Below, piece after piece: positions 1 through 5,522 of a stretch of DNA of 21,020 nucleotides. This DNA comes from an uncultured Candidatus Saccharibacteria bacterium (GTDB lineage: Bacteria; Patescibacteriota; Saccharimonadia; Saccharimonadales; Saccharimonadaceae): the NCBI GenBank assembly GCA_937919305.1, contig CALFQW010000140.1:1-21020 (forward strand). The letters run 5' to 3'. How positions within the stretch are numbered: the first letter of the stretch is position 1; every line of letters begins with the position of its first letter. The notes below the pieces were generated by a model. It was not told the origin of the DNA, searched no databases, and saw only the letters and a program-made list of their open reading frames with translations. A program made the position numbers and the translations under genes.

Positions 1-1
1 G

Positions 2-403
2 GTCGATGGAGTTGACTACTATAACGATAGTTATTCGTCTGCACCATCTGCAACGGTTGCAGCCATAAGAGCCATGCTACAACCAGTAGTCTTAATTATC
101 GGCGGTATGGACAGAGGTGCTGATTTTTCTACACTGAGATCAGTTATCCGTAAGTCGGCGCAAATTAAGAAAATTCTGGTAATAGGGCAAATACAGCATA
201 AGCTAACGAGCCTTTTACGTGACGAAGGTATAGATAACTTAGAAGAGCTCGATGCTTCAACGATGACGGATATAGTCGCACGCGCTCGAGAGGTTGCTGA
301 TGAGGGTGATGCGATCTTGCTGAGCCCCGGATGTGCTAGTTTTGATATGTTTATGAACTTTACTGATCGTGGAGACCAATTCAAGAAGGCGGTGCAGGCA
401 TGA
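2..403 (+). CDS. murD: UDP-N-acetylmuramoyl-L-alanine--glutamate ligase, C-terminal part (5' end outside window)
   Basis: This is the 3' end of a Mur ligase; the open frame runs in from the left edge, so the ATG at 74 is internal. Visible parts are a YYNDSYS-like segment before a P-x-A-T-V-A-A-I helix, then VVLIIGGMDRGADF and LLSPGCASFDMF, which are the usual C-terminal-domain motifs of MurD (glycine-rich IxGGxDKG segment and LSPxxxSFDxF). The enzyme adds glutamate to UDP-MurNAc-L-Ala in the cytoplasm using ATP. The stop overlaps the next start as ATGA (400-403), so it is translationally coupled to murL. Because its partner is MurL-like, this copy may be a MurD2-type enzyme that adds L-Glu rather than D-Glu; that is inference from the neighbour, since the substrate-determining N-terminal and central parts are not in the window. 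Confidence 0.93.
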   Translation, partial: VDGVDYYNDSYSSAPSATVAAIRAMLQPVVLIIGGMDRGADFSTLRSVIRKSAQIKKILVIGQIQHKLTSLLRDEGIDNLEELDASTMTDIVARAREVADEGDAILLSPGCASFDMFMNFTDRGDQFKKAVQA

Positions 404-1683
404 GCGATCGTGTGTTTGTATTTGAGAGCTATGAGTTCGTTGCTGAGAAGCGACAGGCAATATTTCACTACAGCTTTACATCTGGAGAAAGATTTACAGA
501 GTCTGTAATCTTTAATGATATCAATGAAGGATACGATGAGCGTGCACTAGATAGTGTATTGTTTCTGGCGTTCATAGTGGCTGGCGTCTCATACTATAAG
601 GCTTGGCCGAGTCGACGGATCAAGATACCTCACTATCACCTCGATAAGTGGCAGGCGGAGTTTTTAAACAACGTGTATCAAGAAGGCCTCAGTCAATTTG
701 CGTTTGAGAATAACTTGAAGAGGGAAGATCTCGCGTTTTTTGAGGCGGATATCGATGATCAGAGCATGAAGTATAACTACGAGGGAAGAGGCGTCTTGGC
801 GATGCAAAGTGGCGGCAAAGATTCGTTGCTCCTCGCCCGTCTGCTAGAGAAAAACGGCACAGCATATGGCACACTGTACATCTCCAGTACTGACGCGGCT
901 CCTTCGGTTATCAGCAGACTCTCTGGTGATATGCACATTGCAAAACGACATGTGGACGTCAGTGCTCTCAAAGATGCAGCAGCAAATGGAGCATATAACG
1001 GCCACGTACCAGTGACATTCATAGTCGGTGCATATGCTCTCGTGCAGGCAGTACTCTTGAATAAATCAACGGTACTGACCGCAATCGGTCATGAAGGTGA
1101 AGAGCCACATGCGTTCCTTGACGATTTACCTGTTACTCACCAATGGTCAAAAACATGGCCATCAGAGCAGCTGTTTGCAGAGTATGTATCGCGATATACA
1201 TCTTCATCTATACGGTTCGGTTCACCTCTTCGTCATTATTCTGAGCTACACATCGCGGAGATGTTCGTCGATCATGCCTGGAAAGACTTTTCGATGGATT
1301 TTAGCTCATGCAATCGAGCAAACTACGCTCAGTCTCATGACAATAAGCAGCTTACTTGGTGCGCATCGTGTCCGAAGTGTGCGAACTCATATCTCTTATT
1401 TGCGCCTTTTGTCTCCAGGGACGAGTTAGCTCAGGTATTCGGTCACGATCTATTTGAAGATGAGTCACTAAGTGAGACATTTAAAGGTTTGCTAGGAGTA
1501 GACGGCGTCATGAAGCCATTTGAGTGCATAGGTGAAGTTGATGAGCTTCGACGAGCTTATCATATGGCATTAGATAGAGGTGGTTTTCAAAAGCTGCCAT
1601 TTGATGTTCCGACTTCCGAATACGATTATCACCAGTCATTTGATGCACAAGATTTTTCAGATCTTGTCGGCGAGCGAGCATAA
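400..1683 (+). CDS. murL: MurL-like UDP-MurNAc-L-alanyl-L-glutamate epimerase (PP-loop family)
   Basis: A 427-residue protein. The N-terminal region (about 1-110) contains the hydrophobic stretch LFLAFIVAGVSYYKAW. A PP-loop nucleotide motif SGGKDS sits at residues 137-142, typical of enzymes that split ATP to AMP and PPi. A cysteine cluster follows: C304 in FSSCNRA, then CASCPKC (C321, C324, C327) before a hydrophobic LLFAPF segment. This layout and the length match the MurL family, which in Xanthomonas epimerises the terminal L-Glu of UDP-MurNAc-L-Ala-L-Glu in an ATP to AMP + PPi reaction and replaces glutamate racemase. It overlaps murD by 4 bp (ATGA), as expected for consecutive steps. The assignment rests on remembered family motifs plus context; another PP-loop ATPase is the main alternative. 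The cysteines could bind Zn or an Fe-S cluster, which the sequence alone does not settle. Confidence 0.82.
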   Translation: MSDRVFVFESYEFVAEKRQAIFHYSFTSGERFTESVIFNDINEGYDERALDSVLFLAFIVAGVSYYKAWPSRRIKIPHYHLDKWQAEFLNNVYQEGLSQFAFENNLKREDLAFFEADIDDQSMKYNYEGRGVLAMQSGGKDSLLLARLLEKNGTAYGTLYISSTDAAPSVISRLSGDMHIAKRHVDVSALKDAAANGAYNGHVPVTFIVGAYALVQAVLLNKSTVLTAIGHEGEEPHAFLDDLPVTHQWSKTWPSEQLFAEYVSRYTSSSIRFGSPLRHYSELHIAEMFVDHAWKDFSMDFSSCNRANYAQSHDNKQLTWCASCPKCANSYLLFAPFVSRDELAQVFGHDLFEDESLSETFKGLLGVDGVMKPFECIGEVDELRRAYHMALDRGGFQKLPFDVPTSEYDYHQSFDAQDFSDLVGERA

Positions 1684-1710
1684 AAACTACTCAAAAAACG
1701 GCATTAGCGG

Positions 1711-1723
1711 TATACTACTAGGC
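1711..1723 (+). promoter_or_regulatory. Candidate -10 box directly before ftsA
   Basis: TATACT at 1711-1716 lies 7 nt before the ftsA ATG. There is no convincing -35 (TACTCA at 1688-1693 is the best at 17 nt) and no Shine-Dalgarno sequence before the ATG. A transcript initiated here would start at or one base before the A of ATG, giving a leaderless ftsA mRNA in addition to any read-through from murL. Confidence 0.45.
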
Positions 1724-2971
1724 ATGCAGGAAAGCTCCAGATATGCCGTCGGACTCGATATTGGTACAACCAACGTTAGGGCTGTTGTTGCTCATCTAGA
1801 AGGTGAAGGGACCAAGCCGAACATCATAGGTGTTGGTATCGAGCCAAATACAGGAATGCGTAAAGGAACTATCGTAAATCTGGTGAGTACTGCGCAAGCT
1901 ATTGATAAAGCTCTAGAGTCGGTTGAGCGCATGAGCGGTCATCAGATCACTTCAGCAACAGTGAGCGTGAATGGCTCCCATGTTGTTGGTATGAGCAGTC
2001 GCGGTGTTATCGCGGTTGGTCATGAAATCAGCGAGGGTGATCTCGACAGAGTTGAAGAAGCTGCAACAGTCGTTCAGTTGCCTGCAAATCGAGAGATACT
2101 AGAAGTAACACCTCGAGCATATCAGCTCGATGGTCAAGAGAACATCAAAGATCCGATAGGTATGACGGGTGTTCGCCTTGAAGTAGATGCACACGTCATC
2201 ACCGCTCTCAGTCCACACCTCAAAAACATTGCTAAAGCTTGTGAAATGACCGAGACCAAGATAAATCATCAGATGCTTGCCGGACTCGCCTCTGCTAAGG
2301 CGGTAGTGAGCGAACAGCAGATAGAAAACGGTGTTCTAGTCATCGATCTTGGTGGCTCAACAACGAATATCGTTGTTTTTGAAGAAGGTGACCTACAGCA
2401 TGTAGCGGTATTGCCGGTCGGAAGTGTGAATATCACGAACGATCTCGCTATAGGACTGAAAACTGATCTCGATGTAGCCGAAAAAGTTAAAGTTGACCAC
2501 GCGGTAGCGGTCCCAACCGCACACAAGAACTCGAGTAAAAAAGCCGTCGTAAAGATCGCCAAGAAAACCCATGAATTTGATGTGGAAGAGATTGACATGA
2601 TCGTTGATGCACGGCTGGAAGAGATATTTGAGCTCGTGCAGAAAGAGCTACAAAGTATCGGAAGGGCCGCAAAACTACCGGGAGGCGTAGTTGTTACTGG
2701 AGCTGGAGCGCTGCTCCCGGGTATCGATGAATATGCAAAACAGGCGCTGCAGCTCAGTGCACGAATCGGCCGGCCTGCAGGATTTGGTGGACTTGTTGAT
2801 CAAGTTGAGACACCTGCCTTTGCTGCTGCAGTAGGACTTATGAGTGCAGACATGCTGTCCGAAACAGCACCGATGCAAAGACAGCATTCATCCAATAACA
2901 CACAAGCTGGTTCGATCGTACAAACTATTGGATCAAAAATAACAGGGGTGATCGGAAAGCTACGCTCCTAA
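1724..2971 (+). CDS. ftsA: Cell division protein FtsA
   Basis: A 415-residue actin-fold ATPase that tethers FtsZ to the membrane and recruits later divisome proteins. Seen: phosphate-1 loop GLDIGTTNVRAVV near residues 10-22, a 1C-type region after it, phosphate-2 motif IDLGGSTTNIVVF around residue 206, adenosine motif VVVTGAGALLPGI around 322, and a short linker ending in an amphipathic helix (SIVQTIGSKITGVIGKLRS) that acts as the membrane-targeting tail in this family. The frame stays open upstream to 1580, but that part overlaps murL and has no FtsA-like sequence; the ATG at 1724 gives the normal N-terminus. It follows murL by 40 bp and precedes ftsZ by 97 bp. Length is ordinary for FtsA. 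Confidence 0.96.
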   Translation: MQESSRYAVGLDIGTTNVRAVVAHLEGEGTKPNIIGVGIEPNTGMRKGTIVNLVSTAQAIDKALESVERMSGHQITSATVSVNGSHVVGMSSRGVIAVGHEISEGDLDRVEEAATVVQLPANREILEVTPRAYQLDGQENIKDPIGMTGVRLEVDAHVITALSPHLKNIAKACEMTETKINHQMLAGLASAKAVVSEQQIENGVLVIDLGGSTTNIVVFEEGDLQHVAVLPVGSVNITNDLAIGLKTDLDVAEKVKVDHAVAVPTAHKNSSKKAVVKIAKKTHEFDVEEIDMIVDARLEEIFELVQKELQSIGRAAKLPGGVVVTGAGALLPGIDEYAKQALQLSARIGRPAGFGGLVDQVETPAFAAAVGLMSADMLSETAPMQRQHSSNNTQAGSIVQTIGSKITGVIGKLRS

Positions 2972-2986
2972 AGCCGCGACGGCTTT
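2970..2986 (+). terminator. Short hairpin after ftsA, possible weak terminator
   Basis: AAAGCCG (2970-2976) pairs perfectly with CGGCTTT (2980-2986) around a CGA loop, starting inside the ftsA stop codon. No real U-run follows (GCTTCAATCC), so it may only attenuate or protect the 3' end. It separates ftsA from the ftsZ promoter. Confidence 0.4.
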
Positions 2987-3014
2987 GCTTCAATCCGTTC
3001 GCAACAATAATTAT

Positions 3015-3042
3015 TTGTTCATGCTCAAAACACGTGTATACT
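3015..3042 (+). promoter_or_regulatory. Probable ftsZ promoter
   Basis: TTGTTC (3015-3020), 16-nt spacer, TATACT (3037-3042). Predicted start near 3049. A clear Shine-Dalgarno sequence GTGGAGAAAG (3056-3065, core GGAG) precedes the ftsZ ATG at 3069, so this gene would be led, unlike ftsA. Confidence 0.5.
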
Positions 3043-3068
3043 AAATGTGAACAAAGTGGAGAAAGTTA

Positions 3069-4337
3069 ATGCCAGAAGTTAAGCCAGCAGATATCCAGAC
3101 ATTCGCAACTATCAAGGTAGTTGGCGTTGGTGGTGCTGGAGGCTCAGCTGTCAATCGCATGAAGGACGCAGGTCTTGCTGGTGTACAGTTTATCGCTGTC
3201 AATACAGATGCTCAGGCGCTTCACAATTCCAAGGCAGATATCAAACTCCATATCGGCAAGGAAGCGACTAGAGGACTAGGTGCTGGCGCCGACCCAACTG
3301 TAGGGCAGGCTGCCGCCGAAGAATCAGAAGATGACATCAAGCAAGCGCTAGAAGGTGCTGATATGGTGTTTGTAACTATCGGAGCCGGCGGCGGAACGGG
3401 TAGCGGAGCCGGGCATGTTGTTGCACGAATAGCTCGAGAAATGAACATACTTGTAGTTGGTGTTGCGACAAAACCATTTAGCTTCGAAGGTGAAAAACGT
3501 CGTACAAATGCTGAGTGGGCGGTAGCGCATCTCGGCAAACAAGTCGACACGCTGATCACTATACCGAATGATCGACTTCTCCAGACTATTGATCGACGAA
3601 CACCGCTTCTCGAAACATTTAAGATCGCTGACGACGTATTGCGTCAAGGTGTACAGGGCATATCTGAGCTTATAACAGAACATGGCTTGATCAACCTCGA
3701 CTTCGCAGACGTGAAAGCGATCATGAGTAACGCTGGATCTGCACTGATGGGAATAGGTCGAGCGAGTGGCGACAATCGTGCCGCACAAGCCGCTCAGCAA
3801 GCTATCGAGTCACCTCTCATTGAAGTATCTATCGATGGCGCAAAAGGAGTCCTCTTCAACGTTACTGGTGGTTATGACATGAGTATGAGTGAGATCCAGG
3901 AGGCTGCGGAGATCATCACGAGCGCTGTTGCGCCTGATGCGAACATCATCTTTGGTGCAACACTCAAGCCTGAGATGGAGGATGATCTGATCATCACCGT
4001 TATCGCTACTGGATTTGATAGTCAGTATTTCCATGAGCAAGCGCAAGTGCTCGCGAGCGGAATCTCTGGGGCTACTTCACCTGTAACTGGGCTACACGAT
4101 GATAACGCTGATGCGGAGAAGCAAGATGAGCCATCCGTACATGACATAGAATCTGCTAAGGGCCGCGATGAAGACGTAGAAAAGAGCGTTGACTCCATAG
4201 ATATGGATGTCGATGCTGCACCGAAGAGTCCGTTTGTGTCAGATGATGAAGGCAGCTCTAGCATCTGGCAAACTGTCGATGATGATGAGTCGGATACACC
4301 CGCTTTCTTGAGACGTCGCAAGAAAAAAGACGACTAG
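3069..4337 (+). CDS. ftsZ: Cell division GTPase FtsZ
   Basis: A 422-residue tubulin-like GTPase that polymerises into the cytokinetic ring. Seen: N-terminal [13 protein letters not shown] (residues 19-31), NTDAQAL, the tubulin signature [11 protein letters not shown] (106-116), nucleotide-contact segments around KPFSFEG and NDRLL, and the T7 catalytic loop NLDFADV (209-215). The globular part ends near residue 330. A long acidic linker rich in D, E and S follows, then the terminal peptide [14 protein letters not shown], matching the D-x-P-x-F-L-R-R core that binds FtsA and other partners. Start set by the good RBS at 3056-3065. It is the last gene of the wall/division block and is followed by a strong terminator. 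Confidence 0.98.
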   Translation: MPEVKPADIQTFATIKVVGVGGAGGSAVNRMKDAGLAGVQFIAVNTDAQALHNSKADIKLHIGKEATRGLGAGADPTVGQAAAEESEDDIKQALEGADMVFVTIGAGGGTGSGAGHVVARIAREMNILVVGVATKPFSFEGEKRRTNAEWAVAHLGKQVDTLITIPNDRLLQTIDRRTPLLETFKIADDVLRQGVQGISELITEHGLINLDFADVKAIMSNAGSALMGIGRASGDNRAAQAAQQAIESPLIEVSIDGAKGVLFNVTGGYDMSMSEIQEAAEIITSAVAPDANIIFGATLKPEMEDDLIITVIATGFDSQYFHEQAQVLASGISGATSPVTGLHDDNADAEKQDEPSVHDIESAKGRDEDVEKSVDSIDMDVDAAPKSPFVSDDEGSSSIWQTVDDDESDTPAFLRRRKKKDD

Positions 4338-4359
4338 TTTTTAGCCAAATAGTATCTCA

Positions 4360-4392
4360 AAAACCACCCAATCATTCAGAGAGGGTGGTTTT
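4360..4392. terminator. Bidirectional intrinsic terminator after ftsZ
   Basis: AAAACCACCC (4360-4369) and GGGTGGTTTT (4383-4392) form a perfect 10-bp stem around a 13-nt loop. On the plus strand the T-run ends the stem 23 nt after the ftsZ stop. On the minus strand the same stem is followed by TTTTTGAG, so it can also stop transcription coming from the small minus-strand gene at 4518-4727. Confidence 0.85.
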
Positions 4393-4403
4393 GCTATATA
4401 AGG

Positions 4404-4457
4404 CTCTCGTAACCAGATACTTCAAAGCTACTCGTTTGAAGGCTCTGGTTGCGAGAG
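4404..4457. repeat. Long inverted repeat / stable stem-loop of unknown role
   Basis: Outer arms CTCTCGTAACCAGA (4404-4417) and TCTGGTTGCGAGAG (4444-4457) pair over 14 positions with one wobble. After a TA/GC internal loop, CTTCAAA (4420-4426) and TTTGAAG (4435-4441) pair over 7 positions around the loop GCTACTCG. It lies between two convergent genes, outside any coding frame, and has no U-run on either side. It could be the 3' end of the small minus-strand mRNA, a small RNA, or a dispersed palindromic element. A single window cannot show whether it is repeated. Confidence 0.7.
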
Positions 4458-4517
4458 ACAGAGAGTATACCGTCAATCGCATTTGCCCAAAGGCAAGGAG
4501 TTGCAGCGCGTGAGCGG

Positions 4518-4727
4518 TTACGACTCGTCGTTATTGTCCTCGCGAAGGGAAGGGTCGCGAGGCTTCTTCTCACTCAGATACATGATCCCTAGCGCCACCA
4601 GTCCCACGCAGAAGATGAAGATCCACACTTTCCAATCACCACTGCCGTCGTTCAAGTTCCAGTTTCCTCTCTGTCTCATCAGCTTCTGGGTTAGAAGCTG
4701 TACATACACCACAAATAGTGTGTGCAT
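4518..4727 (-). CDS. Small single-pass membrane protein, unknown function
   Basis: A 69-residue protein if translation starts at the ATG at 4727, or 53 residues from the ATG at 4679. I do not recognise a family. The clear feature is one membrane segment, WKVWIFIFCVGLVALGIMYLS, followed by a basic then acidic tail (EKKPRDPSLREDNNDES), suggesting a cytoplasmic C-terminus. The longer start is favoured because a near-consensus promoter places the -10 box 7 nt before ATG 4727, predicting a leaderless mRNA. The shorter start is preceded by an 8-bp hairpin (4680-4700) and only a poor RBS. It converges on ftsZ and is divergent from nrdR. An overlapping plus-strand frame (4483-4767) has no comparable protein signature. 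Confidence 0.55.
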   Translation of the reverse strand: MHTLFVVYVQLLTQKLMRQRGNWNLNDGSGDWKVWIFIFCVGLVALGIMYLSEKKPRDPSLREDNNDES

Positions 4728-4734
4728 TTTATAT

Positions 4735-4763
4735 ATTATAAAGTCTAAATATAAAATAGTCAA
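4735..4763 (-). promoter_or_regulatory. Near-consensus sigma70 promoter for the small membrane protein
   Basis: Read on the minus strand: TTGACT (4763-4758), exactly 17 nt, TATAAT (4740-4735). This is the best-matching promoter in the window. The predicted start falls at or next to the ATG at 4727, with 7 nt (ATATAAA) between the -10 box and that ATG. Confidence 0.75.
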
Positions 4764-4834
4764 ATAGTCGTGTTTTTATACTTAGGGTAGGATATACTAA
4801 TGTCCACAGTTGTAGCGTAAGTTTCATAGCAATA

Positions 4835-4850
4835 GCACTATATGTTGCAC
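4835..4850. promoter_or_regulatory. NrdR box 1
   Basis: GCACTATATGTTGCAC closely fits the 16-bp palindromic NrdR operator (consensus near ACACwATATwTwGTGT). It lies 32 bp, about three helical turns, from a second box, the spacing typical of tandem NrdR sites. It sits just upstream of the -35 element of the nrdR promoter. Confidence 0.75.
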
Positions 4851-4859
4851 AAAATACAC

Positions 4860-4889
4860 TTGCAATACACCATATGTAGAGATTATAGT
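4860..4889 (+). promoter_or_regulatory. nrdR-nrdJ promoter
   Basis: TTGCAA (4860-4865), 18-nt spacer, TATAGT (4884-4889); predicted start near 4896. The spacer contains NrdR box 2. Further upstream, TATACT occurs at 4777-4782 and 4793-4798 and could provide extra promoters without clear -35 elements. The nrdR ATG at 4951 has AGGAG at 4936-4940. Confidence 0.6.
4867..4882. promoter_or_regulatory. NrdR box 2
   Basis: ACACCATATGTAGAGA matches the left half and centre of the NrdR operator well and the right half partly. It is separated from box 1 by 16 bp and lies within the spacer of the predicted nrdR promoter (-35 at 4860-4865, -10 at 4884-4889), so a bound repressor would block RNA polymerase. 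This implies autoregulation of nrdR and control of nrdJ by nucleotide levels. Confidence 0.68.
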
Positions 4890-4950
4890 AAGCATTAGCT
4901 ACACGCATTTGGGAGTGTAGGGTGCTGTTAACACTAGGAGTAGGGCGAAT

Positions 4951-5406
4951 ATGAGATGTCCAAAATGTAGCTTTGAAGATGCAAAAGTAGTGGAGTCACG
5001 CGACGCCAATGACGGCGATGCTATACGACGACGCAGAGAGTGTCTGGGCTGTAAGCATCGATATACAACGTACGAGCGTATAGAGCGGCCAAACCTGGCG
5101 ATAGTCAAAAAGGATGGTGAGCGTGAGCTGTATGATCGCAAAAAGTTGTTTGCAGCAATTCATCGTTCGGTCGGTAAGTTCTTCAATACTGACCTAGAGA
5201 TCGAGCAGATGGTGTCTCATGTCGAAGATGCATTATATTCGGAGGGTGTTAGTGAGATACCTTCACGAGTGGTGGGTGATCTTGTCATGGCAGAGCTTGC
5301 CAAGCGGAACGAAGTGGCATACGTGCGCTTTGCGAGTGTATATCGTGAGTTCAGATCGCTCAACGAGTTCGAAGAAACACTCAAGCAGCTGCGCCAAACT
5401 TCATAA
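4951..5406 (+). CDS. nrdR: Transcriptional repressor NrdR
   Basis: A 151-residue protein of normal family length. It has an N-terminal zinc ribbon with C3, C6, C31 and C34 (MRCPKC and CLGCKHRYTTYER) and then an ATP-cone domain (about residues 49-139, beginning VKKDGERELYDRKKL). NrdR senses ATP/dATP through the cone and represses ribonucleotide reductase genes by binding tandem NrdR boxes. Two such boxes overlap the upstream promoter, so autoregulation is likely. nrdJ, the presumed target, follows 116 bp downstream on the same strand, consistent with one transcription unit. The start is the ATG that gives the canonical MRCPxC N-terminus. Confidence 0.97.
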   Translation: MRCPKCSFEDAKVVESRDANDGDAIRRRRECLGCKHRYTTYERIERPNLAIVKKDGERELYDRKKLFAAIHRSVGKFFNTDLEIEQMVSHVEDALYSEGVSEIPSRVVGDLVMAELAKRNEVAYVRFASVYREFRSLNEFEETLKQLRQTS

Positions 5407-5431
5407 GTGTAGAGCAGAGCCGGTGTGACAT

Positions 5432-5450
5432 GTTGCAGTGAGAGTGCAAC
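5432..5450 (+). other. Hairpin in the nrdR-nrdJ intergenic leader
   Basis: GTTGCA (5432-5437) and TGCAAC (5445-5450) pair around GTGAGAG, 26 nt after the nrdR stop. An A-rich stretch follows, so this is not a normal terminator; it could be a processing or stability element between the two cistrons. Confidence 0.45.
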
Positions 5451-5487
5451 GTGAAACAAACATATAAATTAAAAAAAACAATAAATG

Positions 5488-5518
5488 ATGCTGATCGGGG
5501 GATCGGCATATGGAGGGG
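5488..5518 (+). promoter_or_regulatory. Hairpin abutting the strong nrdJ ribosome binding site
   Basis: ATGCTGATC (5488-5496) pairs with GATCGGCAT (5501-5509) over 9 positions with one wobble, around a GGGG loop. Two nucleotides later comes the Shine-Dalgarno GGAGGGG (5512-5518), 4 nt before ATG 5523. This RBS decides the nrdJ start against an upstream GTG at 5451. The hairpin may position or modulate ribosome access. Confidence 0.5.
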
Positions 5519-5522
5519 TAAT

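Noticed and set aside
1580..1723. Upstream extension of the ftsA frame
   Set aside because: Overlaps murL out of frame and adds residues unlike any FtsA N-terminus; ATG 1724 gives the normal start.
3348..3800. 150-codon minus-strand frame inside ftsZ
   Set aside because: Fully antisense to conserved FtsZ coding sequence, with no recognisable protein pattern or start signal.
4538..4562. CCTCGCGA/TCGCGAGG inverted repeat
   Set aside because: Lies inside the coding end of the small membrane protein, has no U-run, and could be a codon-choice coincidence.
4483..4767. 94-codon plus-strand frame opposite the small membrane gene
   Set aside because: No RBS or promoter fits, the product is an S/F/L/Y-rich antisense-like sequence, and the minus strand has a clear membrane segment and near-consensus promoter.
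5451..5522. GTG start 24 codons upstream of nrdJ
   Set aside because: The extension is K/N-rich, overlaps the leader hairpin, and the strong RBS GGAGGGG serves ATG 5523.
5407..5522. Cobalamin riboswitch before the B12-dependent nrdJ
   Set aside because: The spacer is too short for the class and I see no B12-box-like conserved sequence; only two simple hairpins.
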